Shown piece by piece: positions 43,539 through 53,017 of a DNA stretch of 64,000 nt. The first letter of the stretch is position 1. The number at the start of each line of letters is the position of its first letter. Origin of the DNA: Anderseniella sp963759095 (GTDB lineage Bacteria; Pseudomonadota; Alphaproteobacteria; Rhizobiales; Aestuariivirgaceae); the NCBI GenBank assembly GCA_963759095.1, contig CAVWYF010000027.1, forward strand, positions 1-64,000, written 5' to 3'. The notes under the pieces were generated by a model, which ran no database searches, was not told the origin of the DNA, and worked only from the letters and a program-made list of their open reading frames with translations. The translations under genes were made by a program, and so were the position numbers.

Positions 43539-44258
43539 TTGAAAAAAGTTTCATTGCAGCACATCATCGCCACCGTGGATGAGATCAGAGAAATTCCGTT
43601 GTTTGCGGCACTGGGGGATGGAGACGCCCGCCGGTTGTCGGTGCATTGCGTCTGGCGGTCGGTTGCCGAGAACGAACTCATTATCGACTATGAAGACGAG
43701 ACGGCTGAAGTGCTGTTCGTTGTCGATGGACGGGTACGGATTCTGCTGCGCACAGCTTCGGGACGTGAAGTTATTCTCGACGATATGCAGGGCGGCCGGT
43801 ATTTCGGCGAGATGGCGGCCATTGACGGGCTGCCGCGTTCGGCCAATGTGACTGCGCTTGAGAAAACCCGCATCTGCGTGATGCCGGCTGCTGTGTTCCG
43901 CGATGCCTGCACCACCATACCGTCGGTCGGGCTATCGGTGATGAAGATGCTGGCTGACCGGGTGCGCACCCTGAATCAGCGCCTGGGCGAGTATGCCTTC
44001 CTGACGGCAAAGCAGCGCCTGTGCGCAGAATTGTTGCGGTTGTCACGTCCCCGCATGGGCAATGAAAAGCAACGTATCGTGTCGCCACCACCGCTGCAGC
44101 GTGAACTTGCCGACAGGATTTCCACCCAGCGCGAAGTGGTAACGCGTGAACTGGCCACGCTGTCACGCAAGTCCATCATCGAGAAAACCCGCGGCGGTCT
44201 GGTGCTGGTCGAACCGGACCGGCTCAATGCCATCATCGACGAAGCCCAGTCGAAATAA
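43539..44258 (+). CDS. Crp/Fnr family transcriptional regulator
   Basis: The 239-residue protein has an N-terminal cyclic-nucleotide-like beta-roll (VLFVVDGRVRILLRTASGREVILDDMQGGRYFGEMAAIDGLPRS, interrupted here only for length), a dimer helix and a C-terminal winged helix with LADRISTQREVVTREL as recognition helix. The GEMAAIDGLPRSANV loop resembles the phosphate-binding cassette of true cAMP-binding proteins, so cyclic-nucleotide control is possible. It lacks the N-terminal cysteines of FNR. Confidence 0.9.
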   Translation: MKKVSLQHIIATVDEIREIPLFAALGDGDARRLSVHCVWRSVAENELIIDYEDETAEVLFVVDGRVRILLRTASGREVILDDMQGGRYFGEMAAIDGLPRSANVTALEKTRICVMPAAVFRDACTTIPSVGLSVMKMLADRVRTLNQRLGEYAFLTAKQRLCAELLRLSRPRMGNEKQRIVSPPPLQRELADRISTQREVVTRELATLSRKSIIEKTRGGLVLVEPDRLNAIIDEAQSK

Positions 44259-44287
44259 CATCATCTCACTCTCTGAAGACAGTTTTG

Positions 44288-46303
44288 TCAGTTGAGGTCG
44301 CGCTCGATGTTTTCGGTGAAATCGCGTTCAAACACCAGCTTTTCATTGTGCCAGGCTTCAATGCGGGCGGTCAGGTGAAAGTGACTGGCCGAAGACAGCA
44401 TTGTTGACCAGGTTTCCGTGCGCAGCAAAATGTCATCGCGCTGGAGTTCCTGCGTCCAGTGGGTCGTCATGCGTGCCGAGAGCGGGTCGTTCGCGCGAAT
44501 GCTGTGGGTTTCGCGGCCCACTTCACCGGTAATCAGACCGTGTTCGCCATTCCGGTACCGGCCGAAATCGTCGACGATTGAAATTGTAACTTCGCCTATT
44601 GCGTCATCTTCGGTCTGCTCGCGCGAATTTGACGGTGGGCGCAATTCGATGAGGTCGGCGGGTGGCGCAGATACCGGTTCGGCAAACACCGGCGCAACTT
44701 CACCTGGCACAGGCGTGCGTACCGGCACAGTCAGCCATGATCTGGCGGTATGTATGTCCAGGGTAACCGGTTCAGGTGCAGGCCACATCATCGGCCAGTA
44801 GCAGGTCGACAGTGAAAGCCGGAGCTTGTGGCCTACCGGCAAGGTGCGGGCTACATCATCCAGCCTGACCCGGCAGAAATATCGTTCACCGGGCTCCAAT
44901 GGCCCAGGATGCTCATGACTGACAATATGGGTCAGGTTCTGCAGTGCATAGCTGATGCGCGAAACACTGCCGTCCGGACGCACATCGCTCAATCGGACTG
45001 CCAGCAAGGCAACCGGCTTGTCACTGGAAAATTCCAGCTCCAGTTCGGCCGCGCCGACCAGGTCCATGTCAGCGCCCAGAGCCTGCGTATCAAATACAAT
45101 TGAGCCGGCATCGTCACGGGCCTGATCTCCGGCAAATTCCGGTCCCATCCAGATGACGCAAAACTCACCGCCATCGCGCCCGGTCGTCTGTGGCGAACTG
45201 AGGCTGAGGGCCAGGTCTTCACCGGGTCTCTCACGCAATCCGTCAGGTGTGAGATAAAGCCGGTTCGGCTGGCTGGACTGACCGGGCCAGCTTGCTTCTG
45301 ATATCCACCTGCCGGGTATGTGGGGCGGCAGGGCTTCCGGCGGTGTTGATGCCATGACATAGGCCCGTACGGCCGGGTCACGCAGCACGCCTGTTGCCTC
45401 GCCCTTCAACCAGAAATCCCACCATCTCAAGGCTTCCTGCAGGAAACCGATGCGCGGACCGGGAACCGCAAAATGCGGGTACTTGTGCGCCCACGGCCCA
45501 ATAATGGTTTTCACCGGTGCTTTCAGGTGAGCCAGCATCCGGAATATTGCGTTGGAGTAGGCATCGTTCCAGCCGCCGACAGCCAGCACCGCAGCTTCGA
45601 TGTTGGAATAATCCTCGCATACCGAGCCATGCTTCCAGTAGTCATCACGACGTTGATGGTGCAGCCACCGCGCAGCCAGGAACGGCTCGTTATCAAGTCG
45701 CTGCATCCAGGTGTCGAACCAGCTCTCGCCGACCAGCGCCGGGTCCGGCGGGCGCGAAGAGTAAGACAGCATGGTGGCGCCCCAGCCGAGGTTCTCATTG
45801 ATCAGGCAGCCACCCTTGAAATGAATGTCATCTGCATAGCGGTCATCGGTGGAACACAGCGTAATGACAGCTTTGAGCGGTTCAGGCCGCATGGCAGCGA
45901 TCTGCAGGCCGTTGAAACCGCCCCATGAGATGCCCATCATGCCGACCTTGCCGGTACACCAGGCCTGTTCGGCAAGCCAGTTGATCACGTCGACACCATC
46001 ATCCAGTTCCTGTTGGCTGTACTCGTCTTCCAGCACGCCATCGGACTCGCCGCAGCCGCGCATGTCGACCCGCACACAGGCATAGCCGTGGCCTGCAAAA
46101 TACGGATGTGTCAGTTGATCTCGTTCAACGGTGCCATCGCGCTTGCGGTAGGGCAGATAGTCCAGAATTGCCGGAACCGGGTCGTCTTCGGCATCTGCGG
46201 GCAGCCAGATACGGGCTGCCAGCCTTGTGCCGTCAGACAGGGTGATCCACTGGTTTTCGATCTCGCGCACCTGGCGCGGAAACTGGTTGACGACGCTAGT
46301 CAT
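44288..46303 (-). CDS. CocE/NonD family (X-Pro dipeptidyl-peptidase-like) hydrolase
   Basis: A 671-residue S15-type hydrolase: N-terminal alpha/beta hydrolase domain with the nucleophile in GMMGISWGGFNGLQ, VDMRGCGESDG, and the catalytic His region VKTIIGPWAHKYPHF; C-terminal jelly-roll (LRLSLSTCYWPMMWPAPE). Relatives include cocaine esterase and Xaa-Pro peptidases; the true substrate is unknown. I chose the start at 46303 (MTSVVNQF) since it overlaps the stop of the preceding esterase gene by four bases, an ATGA coupling; the frame itself extends 27 codons further. Confidence 0.87.
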   Translation of the reverse strand: MTSVVNQFPRQVREIENQWITLSDGTRLAARIWLPADAEDDPVPAILDYLPYRKRDGTVERDQLTHPYFAGHGYACVRVDMRGCGESDGVLEDEYSQQELDDGVDVINWLAEQAWCTGKVGMMGISWGGFNGLQIAAMRPEPLKAVITLCSTDDRYADDIHFKGGCLINENLGWGATMLSYSSRPPDPALVGESWFDTWMQRLDNEPFLAARWLHHQRRDDYWKHGSVCEDYSNIEAAVLAVGGWNDAYSNAIFRMLAHLKAPVKTIIGPWAHKYPHFAVPGPRIGFLQEALRWWDFWLKGEATGVLRDPAVRAYVMASTPPEALPPHIPGRWISEASWPGQSSQPNRLYLTPDGLRERPGEDLALSLSSPQTTGRDGGEFCVIWMGPEFAGDQARDDAGSIVFDTQALGADMDLVGAAELELEFSSDKPVALLAVRLSDVRPDGSVSRISYALQNLTHIVSHEHPGPLEPGERYFCRVRLDDVARTLPVGHKLRLSLSTCYWPMMWPAPEPVTLDIHTARSWLTVPVRTPVPGEVAPVFAEPVSAPPADLIELRPPSNSREQTEDDAIGEVTISIVDDFGRYRNGEHGLITGEVGRETHSIRANDPLSARMTTHWTQELQRDDILLRTETWSTMLSSASHFHLTARIEAWHNEKLVFERDFTENIERDLN

Positions 46304-47259
46304 TGCGACATGTCTGAAATTGTGGTGGTGATGGCGTGAAACATGGCTTTGGCCGCAGGCGATATGTGCCGTGCCCGCAAGCAAGCATGCACCAGTTCGG
46401 GTTCATGGCGCACCTGCGCAGTGACACCTGCCGATTTCAGGCAGCGCGCATAATCGAAACAGTCATCGCGCAGCGGATCCCACTCGCACGCCACCAGAAA
46501 CGCACGCGGCATCCTTGCGAAATTGTTTTCACGCAGCGGTGCGTAAAACCTGGACGACCGGTTTTCCTTCACGCCTGCGCCCAGATACATCTGCTCGTAG
46601 TATTCCATGTCGGCTGTGGTCAGCCCCGGCGCATTCCTGCGGGACACATAAGAGCCTTTGGATCTGTCACCACCCAATGCCGGGTAAACCAGCACCTGCC
46701 CGGCAGGCATTCTCTGGCCCAGATCGCGTCTGGCGAGACAGACCGCTGCAGCCAGATTGCCACCGGCTGAGTCTCCTGCAAGCACAGTCCGGTCGGGATC
46801 GATGTCCAGCAGGCCTGAATTGTCGAAAACCCACTTTACCGCTGCCAGGCAATCATCATAGGCGGCTGGAAATACATGTTCCGGCGCGAGCCGGTAATCA
46901 ACGGCCACCACTGTGACACCGGCATCCCGGGCAATGCCGCAACAGATGTCGTCATGGCTGTCGAGACCGCCCAGGATAAAGCCGCCGCCATGCATGTAGA
47001 TGACCGCACCGCCAGTGGCGCGGTTTACCGGCACATATCGGCGTAGTGCAATTTCAGCGGCAGGGCCCGGGCAGGTCATGTCTGTCACCTGCATGCCATC
47101 AGGTCTCCCGGCATGAAAATGTGCACACAAATTGTCGTAGCACCGGCGTTGTTCGCCGATCGTCAATTGAGCAGTGTCTGCCGGGTAAAACTGTGATCCG
47201 GCTTCCATAAAGGCCCAGATTCCGTCCTCATCCGGACCGGTGCGCGGGTCATCTTGCAT
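46300..47259 (-). CDS. Alpha/beta hydrolase, HSL-type esterase
   Basis: A 319-residue esterase of the hormone-sensitive-lipase family. It has the oxyanion motif YMHGGGFILGG and the nucleophile elbow GDSAGGNLAA, with Asp in CEWDPLRDD and His in VHACLR completing the triad. It forms a two-gene operon with the CocE-like hydrolase (four-base overlap). The start at 47259 (MQDDPRTG) avoids most of the overlap with the divergent phoR gene; 47295 is also possible. Confidence 0.87.
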   Translation of the reverse strand: MQDDPRTGPDEDGIWAFMEAGSQFYPADTAQLTIGEQRRCYDNLCAHFHAGRPDGMQVTDMTCPGPAAEIALRRYVPVNRATGGAVIYMHGGGFILGGLDSHDDICCGIARDAGVTVVAVDYRLAPEHVFPAAYDDCLAAVKWVFDNSGLLDIDPDRTVLAGDSAGGNLAAAVCLARRDLGQRMPAGQVLVYPALGGDRSKGSYVSRRNAPGLTTADMEYYEQMYLGAGVKENRSSRFYAPLRENNFARMPRAFLVACEWDPLRDDCFDYARCLKSAGVTAQVRHEPELVHACLRARHISPAAKAMFHAITTTISDMSQ

Positions 47260-47293
47260 GATTGTAATATTGCCATGGCATCGTTTTAAGATC

Positions 47294-48443
47294 ATGATTC
47301 CTTTTATGATCTGGAACCGACAGCAGCCTGATGATGACGCACGAATCCAGCCTCACGATGATGAGGCCGGGCGTACCGGACTGCAACCTGATACTGCAGT
47401 TATTCTGGATACAATCGCACGTGCAGTGCCGGATCCTTTCATCATGCTGGATGACAGCGGTATCATCCTGTCCCACAACAAGCAGGCAACCGAACTGACC
47501 GGCCAGGACATGATCGGCCAGCACCTGTCTCAGCATATCCGTGCTCCGGCCGTGCTGGAAGCTATGGAGCGTGTGGTCGACAACGGGGCACCGGATCAGG
47601 TGCACTATGAACGCCGCACCGGCGGCGGCAGGCTGTTCGAGGTGTTCATAACACCGGTTGCAGCGCTCGACGTTGCGCGCGTACCGGCAGTAACTGTTCT
47701 GCTGCGCGACCTGAGCACACAACAGCAGCTTGAAAAAATGCGCGCTGACTTCGTTGCCAATGCCAGTCATGAACTGCGCACGCCGCTGGCTTCCCTGACC
47801 GGTTTCATCGAAACCCTGCAGGGTGTCCGCCAGGAACGATGCCAAGGCGCGCGACAAATTTCTCGGCAGGATGCTGGAACAGGCCCATCGCATGCGACGG
47901 CTGATCGATGACCTGCTGTCATTGTCACGCATTGAAATGAACCTGCACCGCACACCGTCCGATCAGGTCGACATGTCCGAGGTGGCGCGCTATTGCGTGG
48001 AAGTTTTGGCCACACGGGCATCTGAAGCCAGTTGCGAGATACGGGTCGATGCACCATTGGGCATGATCGTCGATGGCGAGCGTGACGAGCTGATCCAGAT
48101 CACCCAAAACCTCATCGAAAACGCCATCAAGTACGGTACGACCGGGCGCGGTGTTGACGTGTCTGTCGCCCACGATACCAAGCGCGGGCAGAATTGAACT
48201 TGCTGTGACCGACTACGGTGCCGGCATTGATGCTCAGCATCTGCCCGGCTGACGGAAAGGTTCTATCGGGTAAGCGTGCAGGAAAGCCGTTCCGGTGGCG
48301 GCACCGGGCTTGGACTGGCCATCGTCAAGCACATTGCACTGCGCCATCGTGGCCAACTCGACATCACATCGCGCAAGGGCGAAGGCAGCATCTTCAAATT
48401 CACCCTGCCCGTCTCCAGTGAGTTCGCAAAAGCGGCTGAATAA
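47294..48443 (+). pseudogene. phoR: Phosphate regulon sensor kinase PhoR, three frameshifts
   Basis: The assembled product (about 383 residues) has a PAS domain (residues about 35-140), a HisKA domain with FVANASHELRTPLASLTGF and an ATPase domain with N box QNLIENAIKYG and GTGLGLAIVKH. The frame breaks near 47824 (one extra base), near 48189 (extra A) and near 48245 (a C missing from CCCC); the span is one base over a multiple of three, as expected. It is placed at the head of the pst operon. It also lacks the N-terminal membrane helices usual in PhoR, because the divergent esterase gene starts just upstream. If the frameshifts are real, PhoB would have no cognate kinase here. Confidence 0.85.
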
Positions 48444-48467
48444 ATTCAATTTTATCATAGTACTTAA

Positions 48468-48499
48468 TGTGTCATCCAATTGTCATGTGATTGTCACAC
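48468..48499 (+). promoter_or_regulatory. Tandem Pho boxes upstream of pstS
   Basis: Three TGTCA(T/C) half-sites lie at 48470, 48481 and 48492 with exactly 11-bp spacing, followed by a degenerate TGCATGA one step further. Direct repeats of TGTCA with 11-bp period are the binding pattern of PhoB, so phosphate starvation should induce pstSCAB-phoU-phoB from here. The distance to the pstS start is about 97 bp. Confidence 0.88.
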
Positions 48500-48595
48500 A
48501 ATTGCATGACGGCGGGCATACGGAGTTACCTCGTTAGCTTTGAAGAGAGGCTCATGAGGGGCTCTCTCGTTCAACCTTACACCAGGGAAACTATC

Positions 48596-49630
48596 ATGCT
48601 CAAACGCACCCTTCTTACAGCCACTGTTGCGCTGGCTGCCATTGCAGCAGCATCTGCTGCGCAGGCTCGCGACCAGATACGCATTGTCGGGTCTTCAACT
48701 GTTTATCCGTTCACCACCGCTGTCGCTGAGCAGTTCGGCAAATCAGCCGGCAAGACGCCGGTTGTCGAATCCACCGGTACCGGCGGCGGCATGAAACTGT
48801 TCTGTGCCGGTGTTGGCGCCGATCATCCTGACCTTTCCAATGCGTCACGCGCGATCAAGAAATCAGAATTTGAAATGTGCCAGAAGAACGGGGTGACCGA
48901 CATCATTGAAATCAAGGTCGGGTTTGACGGCATTACATTTTCGCACTCCAAGGGTGCATCGGATGTGACGCTGTCCAAGCAGCAGATTTTCCTGGCCCTG
49001 GCCAAGGAAGTACCAGGCGCTGACGGCAAGATGGTACCCAACCCGAACAAGCTGTGGTCGGACATTGACGCATCGCTGCCAGCCAACAAGATCGAGGTTC
49101 TTGGTCCCCCGCCAACGTCCGGTACCCGCGATGCTTTCGTTGAGCTCGTCATGCGTCCAGGTGCCGAGAGCTTTGACAGCCTCAAGGCACTCGCCAAGGA
49201 CGACAAGAAGGCATTCCGCACGGTCTCCGACACAATGCGCGAAGACGGCGGGTTTGTTGAAGCCGGCGAGAACGACAACCTGATCGTCCAGAAGCTTCAG
49301 GCCAACCCGGATGCCTTCGGTATCTTCGGATATTCATTCCTTGAAGAAAACCAGGACAAGATCAAGGGTGCCGCTGTTGAAGGCGTGAAGCCGAGCTTCG
49401 ACGCAATTGCATCCGGTGAATACAAGGTATCCCGCCCGTTGTTCGTCTATGCCAAGAAGCAGCACGTCGGCGTGATTCCCGGCATGCAGGAATTCATGGA
49501 TGAATATGTCTCCGACAATGCCATGGGCGAAGACGGTTACCTGCCCGCCAAGGGCCTGATCCCATTGCCGGAAGAAGAGCTGACCAAGGTTCGCGACGCA
49601 GTTGAGAACGGCACGGGTCTCGCTATGTAG
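48596..49630 (+). CDS. pstS: Phosphate ABC transporter, substrate-binding protein
   Basis: PstS (344 aa) captures phosphate in the periplasm. A signal peptide (MLKRTLLTATVALAAIAAAS, cut near AQA-RD) precedes IRIVGSSTVYPFTTAVAEQF and ESTGTGGGMKLFCAGVG, the phosphate-binding loops of the alphaproteobacterial form, and SGTRDAFVEL. The start at 48596 follows the Pho boxes; a longer frame from 48491 would run through the promoter and is rejected. Confidence 0.96.
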   Translation: MLKRTLLTATVALAAIAAASAAQARDQIRIVGSSTVYPFTTAVAEQFGKSAGKTPVVESTGTGGGMKLFCAGVGADHPDLSNASRAIKKSEFEMCQKNGVTDIIEIKVGFDGITFSHSKGASDVTLSKQQIFLALAKEVPGADGKMVPNPNKLWSDIDASLPANKIEVLGPPPTSGTRDAFVELVMRPGAESFDSLKALAKDDKKAFRTVSDTMREDGGFVEAGENDNLIVQKLQANPDAFGIFGYSFLEENQDKIKGAAVEGVKPSFDAIASGEYKVSRPLFVYAKKQHVGVIPGMQEFMDEYVSDNAMGEDGYLPAKGLIPLPEEELTKVRDAVENGTGLAM

Positions 49631-49642
49631 TTCCCCGACTGG

Positions 49643-49670
49643 ACCGGCAACCCTGGATTGGGTTGCCGGT
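49643..49670 (+). terminator. Hairpin between pstS and pstC
   Basis: A perfect 11-bp stem ACCGGCAACCC/GGGTTGCCGGT with a six-base loop, without a T-run. Such hairpins after pstS commonly reduce read-through and stabilise the pstS message so that binding protein exceeds permease. Confidence 0.7.
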
Positions 49671-49761
49671 CTGACGATCTGGAAATGCGACAACAAGACA
49701 ATAGGGCGCGGTTTTGGTTCACTCAAAACCAGTATCGTTCTAAGAAGGTTTCGAGGGTGCG

Positions 49762-51159
49762 ATGCTTATAGTTGTTGCCGTTCTGGTGGTGCTGGCGTTC
49801 TTCTACGGAAAATCGCAAGGCTCGGCATTGGGTAGCGCCGCAGGCCGACTGCATTCTCTGCCGTACTACCACGGTTATTTTGTCGCTCTGATGGTGGCTA
49901 TCCCGTTGTTGCTGATAGCTGTGTTGTGGCCGGCTATCGGCGGTTCCTACATCACAAGCCAGGCACTGTCGGCATTGCCTGCGGATTTGCAGCCTGCGAA
50001 CGAACTGGCACGCGATGCAATCATGCGCGACATTCGCCTGATCGCATCGGGGGCGATTTCCGATCCCGGTCGTTTGAGCGCTTATCCGCAAGGAGTGCGT
50101 GCAGCAGGTGCGGTGTTTGCAAATCTGCAGTCAGTGTCGAGCTGGTTGCAAATCGTGATCGGTTTGCTGGTCGGTGTCGGAGCAGGCATGCTTGCGTCAC
50201 GAAAATTATCCCTCAAGTTCCGCGCCCGCAATTCCGTGGAACGTATTCTTCTGATTGTGCTGATTGCCTGTTCGGCCGTCGCTATCCTGACAACTGTCGG
50301 CATCGTGTTTTCCGTCATATTCGAGACGTTTCGGTTTTTCGCCAAGGTGCCAGTTACTGAATTCCTGTTCGGCACCCAGTGGAGCCCGCAAACAGCATTG
50401 CGTGCCGACCAGGTTGGATCTTCTGGTGCGTTCGGTGCGGTACCGTTGTTCATTGGCACCACACTGGTCATGTTTATTGCCATGTGTGTAGCAGGGCCAA
50501 TTGGATTGTTTGCTGCCATTTACATGGCCGAATATGCGAGCCCGCGCGCGCGCTCGATCGCCAAGCCGATACTGGAAGTACTGGCCGGCATTCCAACAGT
50601 GGTGTTCGGGTTTTTCGCAGCGCTTTCGGTGGCTCCGCTGATCCGCCGGTGGGGTGAAACTCTCGGTCTCGAAGTTGCATCAGAAAGCGCACTGGCCGCC
50701 GGCATCGTCATGGGCGTGATGATCATTCCGTTCATGTCGTCATTGTCTGATGACGTCATCAACGCCGTGCCGCAATCCCTGCGTGACGGGTCTTACGCCA
50801 TGGGCGCCACCAGGTCGGAGACGGTCAAAAGGGTCGTGTTGCCGGCAGCGCTTCCGGGCATCGTTTCAGCATTCATGCTGTCTGTGTCGCGCGCCGTCGG
50901 AGAGACCATGATCGTGGTCATGGCGGCAGGCCTGGCGGCCCATACGGTCAGTTGGGATCTCATTGAAACATTCAATCCGCTGCAGGCAGTGACCACGGTC
51001 ACGGTGCAGATCGCGACCCTGCTGGTCGGTGACCAGGAATTTGAAAGTTCCAAGACATTGTCGGCGTTTGCCCTCGGATTCGTCCTGTTCTTCTTCACAT
51101 TGATTTTGAACATGATTGCACTGCGCGTGGTCGCGCGCTTCAAGGAACAGTATGACTGA
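49762..51159 (+). CDS. pstC: Phosphate ABC transporter permease PstC
   Basis: A 465-residue membrane protein, longer than the E. coli form (319) because of an N-terminal segment with its own two or three helices (MLIVVAVLVVLAFFYGKSQG and the RLHSLPYYHGYFVALMVAIP helix), which is the alphaproteobacterial type. The permease core carries IYMAEYASPRARSIAKPILEVLAGIPTVVFG, split in my reading only by domain boundaries, and the EAA-like loop RDGSYAMGATRSETVKRVVLP. It overlaps pstA by eight bases. Confidence 0.94.
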   Translation: MLIVVAVLVVLAFFYGKSQGSALGSAAGRLHSLPYYHGYFVALMVAIPLLLIAVLWPAIGGSYITSQALSALPADLQPANELARDAIMRDIRLIASGAISDPGRLSAYPQGVRAAGAVFANLQSVSSWLQIVIGLLVGVGAGMLASRKLSLKFRARNSVERILLIVLIACSAVAILTTVGIVFSVIFETFRFFAKVPVTEFLFGTQWSPQTALRADQVGSSGAFGAVPLFIGTTLVMFIAMCVAGPIGLFAAIYMAEYASPRARSIAKPILEVLAGIPTVVFGFFAALSVAPLIRRWGETLGLEVASESALAAGIVMGVMIIPFMSSLSDDVINAVPQSLRDGSYAMGATRSETVKRVVLPAALPGIVSAFMLSVSRAVGETMIVVMAAGLAAHTVSWDLIETFNPLQAVTTVTVQIATLLVGDQEFESSKTLSAFALGFVLFFFTLILNMIALRVVARFKEQYD

Positions 51160-52978
51160 TTTGGTAAATCCCATCCCGGCACGGGCAGGCAGGCCGCAGA
51201 CAACTGTCATTGATGCAGCGCGCCTTAAGAAGCGCTATCGGGCAGAAGCCAGGTTCCGCTGGTATGGCATCGCAGCGATCGGTTTTGCCTGCGGCTTTCT
51301 GTTGCTGTTGCTGAGTGACATCCTGCTGAAAGGCCTGCCGGCGTTTGAGGCCAATACCGTAACGCTGGATGTCATGCTGGATGACAGCAAGATCGACGCA
51401 GACGCAATCAGCAAGGGTAATTTCAATTCTATCGTCAACAATGCCATTCGGGCCCAGTTTCCCGGCGTCACATCGCGTAGCGACCGCCGCGCTTTGCCAA
51501 AACTGCTGTCATTTTATGCTGTCGACAAGGTGCGCAGAGCGGTTATCACCAATCCGTCTCTGATCGGCACAACGCGGAGCTTTGATCTGAAGCTCTCCGA
51601 TGAGGCGGACCTGTTCCTGCAAGGCATGAGCACTGATGAACTCGCCATTCCTGTGAAGGGCAGTCTTTCGGTAGAAGAGGTTGATGATGGTTTCAGACTG
51701 AATTCAACCGATGATGCCTTTGCCGGTGTGCTGGCCAGGGTGAAGCAAAGACTTGAAACCCGGCGCGCCAAGCTGTCGCTGCAGGCGTCGAAACTGGAGC
51801 GCGTTAGCGACCGGCTGGCGGCGGAAATTCCGGTCGCCAAAGCAGCTGTGGCCGAAGCCGGCGCTGCAGCAACCGATACTCATCCCGCAAAACGCCGTCT
51901 GGCCAAACTGCAGGCTGACACAAGCAGCGTGGCCGCAGCGCTCGGGCGGCTGAAAGCTCAGACAGACAAACTTTCCGCGAGCATAGACAATCCTTCGGCA
52001 GCGGAAACACTAACGTCTGCCTTGCCGTCATATTTTGTCAGACTGCCCGAAAAAGGTGTGGTCAAGATTGCCGAGATTGGCAGCGACTACATCACCGGTC
52101 AGGCCTATATGCCGGTCGCGGCAACCGGTGCGGTGGCCGCGGGAAGCTGGTCACTGGTTGAGTATTCCCAGCCGGAGGCAGACCGTCGTATCAACGACAA
52201 GGAAATCATCTGGCTTACCAGTCTTCGCGATGCGGGTTTGGTCGAGAGCGGGTTCAACTGGCCGTTCTTTCAACGTGGCGATAGCCGCGAAGCCGAAGTA
52301 GCCGGGGTTCTGGGTGGCATGATCGGCTCGGCACTCACCCTGCTGGTCACTTTGCTGTTGTCTCTGCCGATCGGTGTTGCCGCAGCAATTTACCTCGAGG
52401 AATTTGCGCCGCGTAACCGGTTCACCCAATTGATTGAAGTGAACATCAACAATCTTGCTGCAGTGCCGTCAATTGTCTTTGGCTTGCTGGGGCTTGCTGT
52501 TTTTCTGAACTTCTTCGGCCTGCCGAGATCGTCAGCGATGGTTGGCGGCATGGTCCTGGCCTTGATGACACTGCCGACCATCATCATTGCATCGCGCGCT
52601 GCCTTGCGCGCGGTACCGCCGTCAATACGTGAAGGTGCTCTGGGCGTTGGTGCGTCTCACCAACAGGCGGTGTTCCATCATGTCCTGCCGCTGGCCATGC
52701 CGGGTATTCTGACCGGTACCATCATCGGAATGGCCCAGGCACTTGGCGAGACGGCACCGCTGCTGATGATCGGCATGGTTGCCTTTATCGTCGATGTGCC
52801 GACCGGGTTCAGTGATGCCGCGACGGTTCTGCCTGTGCAGATTTTCCTCTGGTCCGATTTACCGGAGGCTGCATTCCAGGCCAAGACGGCCGGCGCGATC
52901 ATGGTGCTGCTCGGTTTCCTGTTCCTGATGAATGCGCTTGCCGTGCTGTTGCGCAGACAGTTTGAGCGCCGCTGGTAA
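51152..52978 (+). CDS. pstA: Phosphate ABC transporter permease PstA, long form
   Basis: A 608-residue permease with a DUF3333-type N-terminal region: one anchor helix (residues about 38-60), then a large periplasmic domain including a coiled-coil stretch (about 200-285) before the five to six helices of the permease core. Core motifs are IYLEEFAPRNRFTQLIEVNI, VPSIVFGLLGLAVF and the cytoplasmic loop REGALGVGASHQQAVFHHVLP. The start at 51152 overlaps pstC by eight bases in another frame. The long periplasmic domain is normal in this class but its role is not known. Confidence 0.93.
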   Translation: MTDLVNPIPARAGRPQTTVIDAARLKKRYRAEARFRWYGIAAIGFACGFLLLLLSDILLKGLPAFEANTVTLDVMLDDSKIDADAISKGNFNSIVNNAIRAQFPGVTSRSDRRALPKLLSFYAVDKVRRAVITNPSLIGTTRSFDLKLSDEADLFLQGMSTDELAIPVKGSLSVEEVDDGFRLNSTDDAFAGVLARVKQRLETRRAKLSLQASKLERVSDRLAAEIPVAKAAVAEAGAAATDTHPAKRRLAKLQADTSSVAAALGRLKAQTDKLSASIDNPSAAETLTSALPSYFVRLPEKGVVKIAEIGSDYITGQAYMPVAATGAVAAGSWSLVEYSQPEADRRINDKEIIWLTSLRDAGLVESGFNWPFFQRGDSREAEVAGVLGGMIGSALTLLVTLLLSLPIGVAAAIYLEEFAPRNRFTQLIEVNINNLAAVPSIVFGLLGLAVFLNFFGLPRSSAMVGGMVLALMTLPTIIIASRAALRAVPPSIREGALGVGASHQQAVFHHVLPLAMPGILTGTIIGMAQALGETAPLLMIGMVAFIVDVPTGFSDAATVLPVQIFLWSDLPEAAFQAKTAGAIMVLLGFLFLMNALAVLLRRQFERRW

Positions 52979-53017
52979 GTTAAAAATTTCGAGTTTGATT
53001 GATATTGGAGCAACAAG

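Noticed and set aside
48491..48595. Longer N-terminus for pstS
   Set aside because: It would translate the Pho-box promoter region and push the signal peptide 35 residues inward.
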